The position numbers and the translations under genes are program-made. This document shows positions 8,435 to 15,856 of a stretch of 47,847 nucleotides of DNA, piece by piece (positions within the stretch are counted from its first letter, which is position 1; every line of letters starts with the position of its first letter). The stretch is from positions 1-47,847 of the forward strand of contig JAIQZO010000007.1 of the NCBI GenBank assembly GCA_021777055.1, in the 5' to 3' direction. Under the pieces are notes generated by a model that ran no database searches, had not been told where the DNA came from, and saw nothing but the letters and a program-made list of their open reading frames with translations. Source of the DNA: Candidatus Anammoxibacter sp. (GTDB lineage: Bacteria > Planctomycetota > Brocadiia > Brocadiales > Anammoxibacteraceae).

Positions 8435-8475
8435 TTGCCTAAAATGTCTAAAATGCCTAAAATTAGCTAAAATTA
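8435..8475. repeat. short copy of the TTGCCTAAAATG repeat
   Basis: TTGCCTAAAATGTCTAAAATG followed by CCTAAAATTAGCTAAAATTA matches the left end of the element at 47492-47600 and the units at 6335-6375. Confidence 0.6.
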
Positions 8476-8509
8476 ATGCGGCTTAAGGGACGGTGCATAA
8501 ATTGATCAT

Positions 8510-9346
8510 TTAAAAAGTATCTAGTAATTTATTCAATTCAGATGGTGAAATCCCCTTAGCCCTTAACCGAGTCAATGAATCGAATACATAGATGGCTGGA
8601 GTCTCCACAATCCGCATTATTGCACTTGGCCGCTGTGAAATATCATTGCGATCATCCCAATCATAGATGTGATCCCATTTGTAGGAATTGGTATCGATAA
8701 TCGATTCCACTGCTCTCTCTTTTCTCTCATCAAGGCACAAACCAATAAATTCAACTTCATCTCCCTTTGCACCTAACAAGGTTGAGTGTATTTGAGTTAG
8801 TTCCCTGAGATATCTTTCTGACGCAGGATCTCCACTACGCCAGGCAAATAATACTACAGATTTCCCTATTAAATCAGGTTTTGAAATGGAAGTCCCTAGT
8901 CCCTCTGGATCGATAACAAATCCACGAAAGTCTGGCAGATAGTCACCAAGGTCCACTGCAAAACTTGCGTTTCCATCTCCTTTTACAAAATATAGTGAAC
9001 CCTTCTTCCCTAGAAATCTTGGTACTAATATAATAGCAATAATTATAATAATGGCAACAACACCCAATGCAGCAGCAAGACTTACAACTGTCTCCTTTTT
9101 TTTTCTCTTTTTTTCTATTTTATCCGTACCGGCATATTCCGTTTGTTGTGTTTTACGTTCTTCTAGTGGTACCGATGGGACCTTAACAGACTCAGTCTCT
9201 TCTTCTATTATCTGCGGGTCATCCGTATAGAGATTTTCTATTGGAGTGCACTCTTCACCAATCTCATTTAATGGAGTTGACAGCCTATAGAATAGTTCTT
9301 TAGCTTCCGCTTCTAAAATCGTTATATCTTCAAACATTGTCTGCAT
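8510..9346 (-). CDS. membrane-anchored thioredoxin-fold protein without CxxC
   Basis: A 278-residue protein with an acidic cytoplasmic N-terminus, a basic stop (KIEKKRKKKE at about 76-85), one transmembrane helix at about 87-112 (SLAAALGVVAIIIIIAII), and an extracytoplasmic domain with an AhpC/TlpA-like fold: ISKPDLIGKSVVLFAW, then SGDPASERYLRELTQIH where thioredoxins have WCxxC, EFIGLCLDE, and IVETPAIYVFDSLTRLRAKG (cis-Pro loop TP). Both redox cysteines are missing, so it probably binds rather than oxidises. It is the last gene of the cluster, 23 bp after the VWA gene, and likely co-transcribed. The fold call rests on motif order; its role is unknown. Confidence 0.75.
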   Translation of the reverse strand: MQTMFEDITILEAEAKELFYRLSTPLNEIGEECTPIENLYTDDPQIIEEETESVKVPSVPLEERKTQQTEYAGTDKIEKKRKKKETVVSLAAALGVVAIIIIIAIILVPRFLGKKGSLYFVKGDGNASFAVDLGDYLPDFRGFVIDPEGLGTSISKPDLIGKSVVLFAWRSGDPASERYLRELTQIHSTLLGAKGDEVEFIGLCLDERKERAVESIIDTNSYKWDHIYDWDDRNDISQRPSAIMRIVETPAIYVFDSLTRLRAKGISPSELNKLLDTF

Positions 9347-9369
9347 TTGATTTTTTTTCTTTTCTCAAT

Positions 9370-10341
9370 CTATTGGTTGATTGTTACAAAAGCCCCACCG
9401 TTTCTTTCAGCAAGTGCTCTCATTGCTTTGGCAAACTTACCTCCCCCACTTCGTGAATCACTACCAAATGCGGCAGGAAAGCCAACTCCATGAATACGAA
9501 TCATTCTTCGGCCATCACTCTGTACCGGATTATAACTATCAACCAACTGAATCAAGTGGTCTAAATCTCCTGTAAAATCATCACCAAAAACATATATGCT
9601 GATCTCTTTATCGGATTTTGAATATGTTCTGGTTGCTTCTAACAATCCTCCCACAGGAGTACTCGAGCTGTTATCATTCCAGGCTAAGTAAGATCGCAGA
9701 ATATCCAAACGCCCCTTACCTGTAGCAGGCAGCCATCTGCCTGAAGAGGAACGATCCATATACCTGCCATCAGCATTCATGATCTGCATGCCCTTTATTT
9801 TCGGGTAAACGGCTAATGTCTCCTTGAGTTTTACAGCAACCGTCCTGGCTATGCGATCCATACTTCCTGAAGTATCAATAATAAAGATTACATATTCACT
9901 ATCTGCAGGGATTCCGCCAACTACATCAGTTTTCCAGGCAGGAGGAGTATTCCTTAACTCATCTCTCTTCTGTTTCGCTTCAAACAGGGCTCTCTTCTTC
10001 TCAGCAATGATCTCTGATAAATCCTTAGTTGCCGCAAATTGTCCTTTTGTCTCAAACTCTTGCTCCCTTAAACGAGCCACCTTCTCAGATTCTTTAGAAA
10101 GCTGTTCTTTAAGACCTTCAAGTTCAATGTTTCGGACAACTGATTCTCCACGAATTACAGCAATCTCATCCTGAACTTTGCGCAAAATAGATTCATTTAC
10201 TTTTGCAGATTCTTCTATGGCACCTTGGTTTACACCCTTGTTCATGACAAGCAAGAGTATTACTGCACCGAAACCGCAACAAATGCAGTCCATAAACGCT
10301 AAACCGAAGATTGATGGTGAAGATTTCAGTTTTAGTTTCAT
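9370..10341 (-). CDS. VWA-domain protein with an ExbD-like membrane segment (paralogue 2)
   Basis: A 323-residue protein. Residues 12-33 (SIFGLAFMDCICCGFGAVIL) form one membrane helix with an aspartate and a CICC cluster. A coiled coil covers about 35-125. A von Willebrand A domain starts at about 145: YVIFIIDTSGSMDRIA carries the MIDAS D-x-S-x-S, with SSSTPVGGLLEA and YVFGDDFTGD downstream as likely MIDAS partners. This MIDAS looks intact, so metal-dependent protein binding is expected. AAGGAG lies 6 bases upstream of the ATG. It starts 9 bp after its paralogue, and the MotA/TolQ-like gene lies upstream in the same cluster. I infer that the Asp-bearing helix plays the part of an ExbD/TolR helix. 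Confidence 0.85.
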   Translation of the reverse strand: MKLKLKSSPSIFGLAFMDCICCGFGAVILLLVMNKGVNQGAIEESAKVNESILRKVQDEIAVIRGESVVRNIELEGLKEQLSKESEKVARLREQEFETKGQFAATKDLSEIIAEKKRALFEAKQKRDELRNTPPAWKTDVVGGIPADSEYVIFIIDTSGSMDRIARTVAVKLKETLAVYPKIKGMQIMNADGRYMDRSSSGRWLPATGKGRLDILRSYLAWNDNSSSTPVGGLLEATRTYSKSDKEISIYVFGDDFTGDLDHLIQLVDSYNPVQSDGRRMIRIHGVGFPAAFGSDSRSGGGKFAKAMRALAERNGGAFVTINQ

Positions 10342-10350
10342 CTATACTCC

Positions 10351-11451
10351 TTAGTTTGGCCAACCGTCGGCGGGAACGAAGAATGATCCATTGGTTTTAT
10401 GAGCAAGCCTCCAATAAGCGAAAGGAGCGTCAGGCTCACCTTGAAATGGAAACATAATTGTATTTACAGGCATTGATCTCGGTGGAATTTGCTGCATCGC
10501 AAAGTTAAAATGTCTTAAACGTTCCTTCGTACTCACTGTTGCCCCAGATACAAATGAATCGGAGTGGTTGGGAAGACCATCAGTAAAAATGTATATATTA
10601 TCAGGCTTTGGATTTAGTTGCATAGCAAACTTAAACGCTTTTTCCAAGTTTGATCCTCCCTCCGGTGGATAATTCCAAAAACAGTGGGCAACTTCTTGCA
10701 CTTGTTCCACATCTTTCGCGTTCAACCAGGTTCCTTCCGATCCAGGTAAAGCAGAACGGACATTCTCATTGTATAAATATATTTGATACTCCTTTGACTC
10801 CATTGTTGCTAATAACCAATCTATGGAATCCAATACCCTTATCCACTTGGCAGACTGCAATTTTTGATCTGGATCCGCGTGTCTGTAATATTGCGCCACA
10901 TTTATAACCGATGTGTCTAACATGCTTAGAGATGTATCAACTAATAAAAGCGAACGCTCTCCATCAACTTTTAAACCAGTAAGATAATGACGGCGTTCAG
11001 ATCCTATGGAAGGACGAATCGATTTTCCAGTATCCTTAGTTGGCCCGGATTGTTGTCTTGATATTTCTTCCTCAACTCTTTTTAACTCTGACTCCAGCTC
11101 TCCAATTTCCTTTACCTGTGCAGCTGCCACTTTGTTCTTTTCGCTTATTTCCCGTTTTGTTTCCTTGATATTCTCAATGACTTTTTTCCCAAGGCCAGCA
11201 ACTTCTACAATCTTCATCTCCGTCTTCTCAATAGTGTTCACTAACTTAGACAAATTGAGTCTCTTTTCCTCTAATTGTTCTTCCGCCTTCTCCACCTCCG
11301 CCTCAAAAACACCTGTCATTTGGGATACAGTTTTACCATCTTCTCGAGTAGTCAGAACAAACAGCAAAATGACCGCCCCAAATCCACAACATATACAATC
11401 AAGAAACGAGAGCCCAAAAGTCTCTTTTATTTTCTTTTTGGTCGATTTCAT
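10351..11451 (-). CDS. VWA-domain protein with an ExbD-like membrane segment (paralogue 1)
   Basis: A 366-residue paralogue of the next gene. Residues 12-34 (FGLSFLDCICCGFGAVILL) form the same helix with Asp and CICC. A long coiled coil with KE-rich heptads spans about 50-125. The VWA domain begins at about 157: RSLLLVDTSLSMLDTSV supplies a D-x-S-x-S MIDAS, NYPPEGGSNLEKAF the middle Thr/Ser-type site and YIFTDGLPNHSD the final Asp. Only a weak AGAAG precedes the ATG. It lies 26 bp after the Hsp70-like/FHA gene. The duplicated VWA genes with near-identical anchors suggest a hetero-oligomer. It lacks the small periplasmic domain of classical ExbD/TolR. Confidence 0.85.
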   Translation of the reverse strand: MKSTKKKIKETFGLSFLDCICCGFGAVILLFVLTTREDGKTVSQMTGVFEAEVEKAEEQLEEKRLNLSKLVNTIEKTEMKIVEVAGLGKKVIENIKETKREISEKNKVAAAQVKEIGELESELKRVEEEISRQQSGPTKDTGKSIRPSIGSERRHYLTGLKVDGERSLLLVDTSLSMLDTSVINVAQYYRHADPDQKLQSAKWIRVLDSIDWLLATMESKEYQIYLYNENVRSALPGSEGTWLNAKDVEQVQEVAHCFWNYPPEGGSNLEKAFKFAMQLNPKPDNIYIFTDGLPNHSDSFVSGATVSTKERLRHFNFAMQQIPPRSMPVNTIMFPFQGEPDAPFAYWRLAHKTNGSFFVPADGWPN

Positions 11452-11477
11452 TTTCTTCTATTTATTGTTTCTCTTAG

Positions 11478-12998
11478 TTAAACAAGCTGCGCTGATACAC
11501 TTTTCACCGCCATCAAAAGCAATCCAGTATCTTTAATCTCAATGATATCCCCTGCATAGATGGCCTTTAAATCGCAAATCTCTTTACGATTGACAAGGAC
11601 ACCACCCTGAGGAACAATAGACCAACCGTCCGATTCAGGTTCTAACATAAAGTGATACTTCTTTAGATTTGGGATATCCTCAACTATTTGCAAGCCATTA
11701 CGCTTCTTTCCCAAATCACTCCCTACATAAAATGACTCACCAGACAAGGGAAGCATTCTGCCCTGAAAAAGCAAATGTGTGGGAGATTCCTTACTACGAA
11801 GAAAGCCATTTTCCCCCGTACGAAAAACGGTAGGTTGATCCGTAACATCCAGAACTGGCAAAACAGGTTTTTTCTTCACAAAACCATCACTTACCTTAAA
11901 ACCAAAAGGCGTAACCTCATCATATCCCAACAGGCTATGTTGTTCTATAGAAACAATAAGCTCATCTCCTCCACCTTTGATAAGCTCCTTGTCTCTTGCA
12001 AAATAAGATGCAGCGATTGCCAAATGAAACGGAGGCAAACACTCGACAACACTATTCTTTATATTCTCTAATTCCTGCACAAACCCAGGTATTATGGAAA
12101 CACGTGATGAAACCTTAAAAAACGGTTTTGTTTTCTCTCCTAACGCGTTGGCCCGAGCATTTGCCTTTTGTATTAACGGCTTCCACACCCGCTTTAATTG
12201 AAGAGCTAGTAAATCTCTACTGATATCAGCTTGAAGATTATCTATAACAACTTTCGCTACCCCTTCTGAAGCAATAAGCTTAAGACACGGATCAATCTGA
12301 TCATAAAGAATTTGTGCGTCTGATCGATTTTGTACCGGGACTTTACCGGTAGCAGTTTTTAAGGCCTCGACAAAACACTTGAATATCTCATTCCTGAAAA
12401 AAGCTTCTCCCACCTCAGGAATTAACTCTGTTCTTACAGACTGTAAGGCACTGTCATTAAATTCCAGTGTCGTAATAGAAGCATTTTGTCTTGTGATATC
12501 TACGAAAAAAAAAGGTCCTGATTTTGGTAATGGCTTTTCATGCGCCAGAGAGCTTGCCAACAAACCGGAATCAACAACTGCGACATCACCAAGAGAAATG
12601 GTTGATTTCAACTCCGTCCATAACGCCACGAAATCAGCACGCCAACTGGATGGAAGTGCACACACACAAGAAGAGGCCTTATTCGCAATACTATTCTCTA
12701 ATCGTTCAACATATTCTCGTATATATTTTCCAGATAGATCCAGAGATGTATATCCCTCAATACCACGATCTGTCAGAGGATTGTCAAAAAATTCTTCGGT
12801 AACCTGAGTAGATTTTGAATTTTTAAAACGTTTCTCCGCAGGATTCCCAAATTGCAAGGATTTTGATCCATCCATAAATGCTACAGCAGCAACCTTATTT
12901 CCCGGATCGACAACTACAGGGTGATCACTATTTTCTTCATCAATAACAGCAGATTCCAATCCCACAGGCGAAAGATCTATTCCAAAATATGTGCTCAT
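11478..12998 (-). CDS. Hsp70/actin-like ATPase-fold protein fused to an FHA domain
   Basis: Starting from the ATG at 12998, which has AGGAG 7 bases upstream (a longer frame to 13025 lacks such a site), it has 506 residues. The N-terminal part opens TYFGIDLSPVGLESAVID, like the first phosphate loop of DnaK-type proteins, and later VCALPSSW and FFFVDITRQNASITTLEF match the strand-loop-strand of the second lobe, but the Gly-rich ATP loops are degenerate, so ATPase activity is doubtful. The last 90 residues (SFYVGSDLGKKR, LKKYHFMLEP, GGVLVNRKEI, IYAGDIIEI) fit an FHA domain, which binds phosphothreonine, though the usual Ser before His is Lys. No membrane segment is seen; it is probably cytoplasmic and links the complex to a signal. 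Confidence 0.75.
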   Translation of the reverse strand: MSTYFGIDLSPVGLESAVIDEENSDHPVVVDPGNKVAAVAFMDGSKSLQFGNPAEKRFKNSKSTQVTEEFFDNPLTDRGIEGYTSLDLSGKYIREYVERLENSIANKASSCVCALPSSWRADFVALWTELKSTISLGDVAVVDSGLLASSLAHEKPLPKSGPFFFVDITRQNASITTLEFNDSALQSVRTELIPEVGEAFFRNEIFKCFVEALKTATGKVPVQNRSDAQILYDQIDPCLKLIASEGVAKVVIDNLQADISRDLLALQLKRVWKPLIQKANARANALGEKTKPFFKVSSRVSIIPGFVQELENIKNSVVECLPPFHLAIAASYFARDKELIKGGGDELIVSIEQHSLLGYDEVTPFGFKVSDGFVKKKPVLPVLDVTDQPTVFRTGENGFLRSKESPTHLLFQGRMLPLSGESFYVGSDLGKKRNGLQIVEDIPNLKKYHFMLEPESDGWSIVPQGGVLVNRKEICDLKAIYAGDIIEIKDTGLLLMAVKSVSAQLV

Positions 12999-13153
12999 AA
13001 TTTCTCCTATCCTCAAACTAGTCACAAATTCACAATATAGTAATTCAGGTTGTAACTACTCAAATAAATAGGCTAAAAGCTTAAGGTAAACTGAAAAAAG
13101 CTCAGTAACGTTTACCTTCAGTCTTCAGCCTAAACACCTAATTTGAGGATATA

Positions 13154-13969
13154 TTAATCTTGAGGTTGATACAGTTTTTCAATCAAAAACTTTCGGCAAT
13201 ATTTTTCCGTATCTAAAATAGTTCGTTCCTCTAAGCGGCGTATCCAATGAATCATAAACATCAAACCAATACTTACAATAAGAGCAACCAAAGTAGAGTT
13301 AAATGCCACGCCCAACATGCTGGTAACAGGTGTAATACCTTCATCGCTTCCAAATACTAAACCGGCTTTTGCCAAAGCGCCACCAATACCACGAACCGTC
13401 CCAATAAACCCAATGGAAGGAATTGCCCAAGCAAGATAGTTGATCCATGCTAATTCCGATTCACATTTAACACTTTCGCTGTCACACAACCCAGTTACTT
13501 CATTAGAGACCTCCTCAACCGAACCATTCAATTTAAACCGATCAAGGCCTAATCGTAATGCTTGTGGAAGTAATCGGTCTCCTAAGGCACCAACATTATC
13601 CTCCAAATTCTCGATCCACTGGTCAATTTTATCCCGGTGCAACAAATCTCTAGAATCTATGCCCATTAGATTTTGTTTTAATAAGAGCAGGTCATTATTC
13701 ATGTTGATTCTTCTCAACACGATCAATACTACGGCAAATAACCCCAGAATAAAGATCCACTTCTGTTCAACATCCTTGATGATTATCCACATAGATGTTG
13801 AGTCCTCGGGAATTAACCCCTTTTCCACCTGAAGCTTGAAAACCTTTACCATATCATCTACCTGAACACTGTAAAAAATATGCACTATAGTAAAAATGAC
13901 GACAAAACTTACCCCCACAATCAATGCATCATAAAATGCTTTTGACCCTGTTAATTTAATCTTACCCAT
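13154..13969 (-). CDS. MotA/TolQ/ExbB-family ion channel protein
   Basis: The ATG at 13969 (MGKIKLTG) is preferred over the one at 13981 because GAGG lies 6 bases upstream; this gives 271 residues. Hydrophobic segments at about 13-33, 70-87, 172-192 and 208-235 flank a cytoplasmic helical region (QNLMGIDSRDLLHRDKIDQ). The C-terminal half has the family signature: WAIPSIGFIGTVRGIGGAL and a second helix GITPVTSMLGVAFNSTLVALIVS, as in TolQ/ExbB/MotA, which pass protons or sodium ions and drive a partner with an Asp-bearing helix. No ExbD/TolR/MotB gene is nearby, but the two VWA proteins downstream have such a helix. It is preceded by 320 bp of repeats and spacer after the SIMPL gene. Confidence 0.9.
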   Translation of the reverse strand: MGKIKLTGSKAFYDALIVGVSFVVIFTIVHIFYSVQVDDMVKVFKLQVEKGLIPEDSTSMWIIIKDVEQKWIFILGLFAVVLIVLRRINMNNDLLLLKQNLMGIDSRDLLHRDKIDQWIENLEDNVGALGDRLLPQALRLGLDRFKLNGSVEEVSNEVTGLCDSESVKCESELAWINYLAWAIPSIGFIGTVRGIGGALAKAGLVFGSDEGITPVTSMLGVAFNSTLVALIVSIGLMFMIHWIRRLEERTILDTEKYCRKFLIEKLYQPQD

Positions 13970-14290
13970 ATTAATCCTCATTTTTTATCTGTGTTTCTAA
14001 AACTAATTTAATAGTATTGGAATTTTCACTTTAAACTGTTATTAGTACAACTGGCACAAGTAATAAACAAAATATAATTACACTGATTAAGACAGATTAC
14101 ACAGATTTTCATCAACGTAATCATATTTTTAATTTAATGAAGCTAACGTCCGATTATTGATACCTTATTCAGACTTCTGGCTACTAAATCCTGAATACGC
14201 AAATTTGTAAAACAAGCAGAAATCTATGCTTTATTCTGAATTCGGTCTCCTGACTCCAGTATTCTGTATTTTTGTTATATGCAGACCGCC
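13970..14290. repeat. spacer with dispersed repeat motifs
   Basis: There is no gene. CTAATTTAATAGTATTGG plus AATTTTCACTT at 14002-14030 is a third copy of the TAGTATAGGAATTTTCAT motif seen at 7700, 8010 and 24990. GACTCCAGTATTCTGTATTT at about 14253-14273 belongs to the separate family described at 27800. A promoter for the MotA/TolQ-like gene could lie here. Confidence 0.5.
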
Positions 14291-15013
14291 TCATTCAGTT
14301 AAATAAAATGTAATTGTCGTTACAACACGTACAGATTTCTTCAATTTACGAGTGTCTCCGTACTCTTCACCGAAGTCACGAATATCAAAGTTTCCTTGCC
14401 TTGCGCTTCTTATACTACCAACTTTAACACCTGCATTTTTTGCAAATTCATTGGCCGCAATTCTAGCATTCCTGGTAGCATCTCGCAACATTTCCGGTTT
14501 GATTTCATTCAATTTAGAGAATCGATAATTAGGCAAATGGTTTTGTATATCTATCCCCTGCACCATTAATTTATTTATTTTTGATCTTACACCAGGAATC
14601 AATTTTACATTATTAGTAACGACCTTTATTGTACCTGTTAATTCATGGTTTTCATCAACAAGCAATTGGTTTTTATCTCTATATTCATTTTTGAAGTAAT
14701 CAATCACACCAACATTAATCTCTTCTTCATTAAAACCATTCTCCTTAAGAAGAGAGACAATAATATCTTGGTTAGTTTCAGCTTTAGCATATAAACCAGG
14801 GACATCCAACTTACTTTTCCCTGAAACAGAATATCCAATCTGCCAATCTGCAATATCCGCTTCAACTATTCTCTCCGCAAGCCCCTTTGCTTCGGCTGTA
14901 TTAACCGCAACTTTAGCATTGTACATTGTCTGACCTATAAAATAGCCACATATTGCCATACCAATGGCCAAACATATTCCAAGCGTAGACAAACTGGTTT
15001 TAGTAAATTCCAT
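14291..15013 (-). CDS. SIMPL (DUF541) domain protein, membrane-anchored
   Basis: A 240-residue protein with an N-terminal signal anchor (about 8-28, LSTLGICLAIGMAICGYFIG) and an extracytoplasmic SIMPL domain: AKGLAERIVEADIADWQIGY, the helix-turn LLKENGFNEEEINVGVI, LTGTIKV, and the closing IAANEFAKNAGVKVGSIRSARQG, all in family order. SIMPL (BP26/OMP28) proteins are periplasmic oligomers of poorly known function. Its first 14 bases overlap the end of the PIN toxin gene, so translation is coupled to the toxin-antitoxin pair. It shares strand with the large cluster and may be part of the envelope complex, but it could equally belong with the TA pair as an accidental neighbour. Confidence 0.85.
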   Translation of the reverse strand: MEFTKTSLSTLGICLAIGMAICGYFIGQTMYNAKVAVNTAEAKGLAERIVEADIADWQIGYSVSGKSKLDVPGLYAKAETNQDIIVSLLKENGFNEEEINVGVIDYFKNEYRDKNQLLVDENHELTGTIKVVTNNVKLIPGVRSKINKLMVQGIDIQNHLPNYRFSKLNEIKPEMLRDATRNARIAANEFAKNAGVKVGSIRSARQGNFDIRDFGEEYGDTRKLKKSVRVVTTITFYLTE

Positions 15014-15455
15014 TTCTATTTTTCTCGATTTCCCCAGCTAATAAAGCCCAGATTTTAAGATACTCCTCGGCCGTACAAATTGATATTTTGCTTTGTTTAT
15101 AATGCTTCTTATTTCGCGTAATGATAAAGTTGACTTCATAAGATTTAGCTGTATGGTATTGAATAGCATCTTCGAAATCATTGAATGATGAATCTAATGC
15201 TAACTCGATTATCTTTTCATCTATTGGAAGAATCGAGATCAAAGATTTTAATTTTCGAAGACTTTTCAATGCATATTTTTTAGATTTCTCTTTTCTTAAA
15301 ATATAGTGAATATTTGCAAATACAATTGGTGACGTAAATCCGTATACATCCCCTTTGTCTAATAATGTAAATAATTTGGCAGCATAAATATAGAATGCAT
15401 TTCGTTTTGCCAGTACATCAAGAATGATATCAGAGTCAATAAATACACGGTGCAT
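15000..15455 (-). CDS. PIN-domain ribonuclease toxin (VapC-like, PIN_3 group)
   Basis: A 151-residue PIN domain: VFIDSDIILDVLAKRNAFY at the start (Asp7 first acid), the middle TSPIVFANIHYIL, then SFNDFEDAIQYHTA (third and fourth acids) and FIITRNKKHYKQS at about 111-123. These are expected to hold the Mg ions of a ribonuclease that cuts RNA when the antitoxin is lost. The second usual Glu appears as Asn (FANIHY), so activity is not certain. The ATG overlaps the antitoxin stop by one base (TAATG), the standard TA arrangement, and its own end overlaps the SIMPL gene by 14 bp. The last 15 residues run into that overlap. Confidence 0.85.
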   Translation of the reverse strand: MHRVFIDSDIILDVLAKRNAFYIYAAKLFTLLDKGDVYGFTSPIVFANIHYILRKEKSKKYALKSLRKLKSLISILPIDEKIIELALDSSFNDFEDAIQYHTAKSYEVNFIITRNKKHYKQSKISICTAEEYLKIWALLAGEIEKNRNGIY

Positions 15456-15703
15456 TATTTATATTTCTCCAGAATATATGATCCGTATTCTTTTTTTAGA
15501 TTAAAATCATTATCCAGGTTTATAATCCCGGATATCTCCTTCACATTTGACGATATTTCAATGTCATCTACCTGGTTTTTCTCCGCTAAAAATATAAAAT
15601 AGTTTTGAACAAGCGCGGATAAACTCTGGTTTTTATCACGAGCATACAGTTTAGCTCGTTCGATAATATCTTTATTGAGATTTAACGTGAGTTTTACATT
15701 CAT
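15455..15703 (-). CDS. antitoxin of the PIN toxin, ribbon-helix-helix type (DUF6364-like)
   Basis: An 82-residue protein: MNVKLTLNLNKDIIERAKLY (beta strand then helix), ARDKNQSLSALVQNYF (second helix), then a mostly polar tail that ends LKKEYGSYILEKYK. This is the ribbon-helix-helix pattern of DNA-binding antitoxins that repress their own operon and bind the toxin with the tail. A strong CAAGGAG lies 7 bases before the ATG. The toxin follows with a one-base overlap. About 150 bp of AT-rich sequence upstream probably hold the promoter, with the antitoxin as its regulator. Confidence 0.85.
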   Translation of the reverse strand: MNVKLTLNLNKDIIERAKLYARDKNQSLSALVQNYFIFLAEKNQVDDIEISSNVKEISGIINLDNDFNLKKEYGSYILEKYK

Positions 15704-15856
15704 TTCTTTACTCCTTGATCACTACGTGTTAATTACAATGAATTGTTACATTTTGCTCATTTTTTTACCAAAAAAAAATTGAATATTGCTACAAATCCAT
15801 GAGGATATTCAAAAAGTGTGGAGTAATATCAAATAACTCCGGGCATTGGTTACCGC

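Noticed and set aside
8510..13969. Zorya-type defence system
   Set aside because: A MotA/TolQ-like gene is present, but there is no OmpA-type ZorB partner and no helicase or nuclease; the VWA and FHA content points to an envelope complex.
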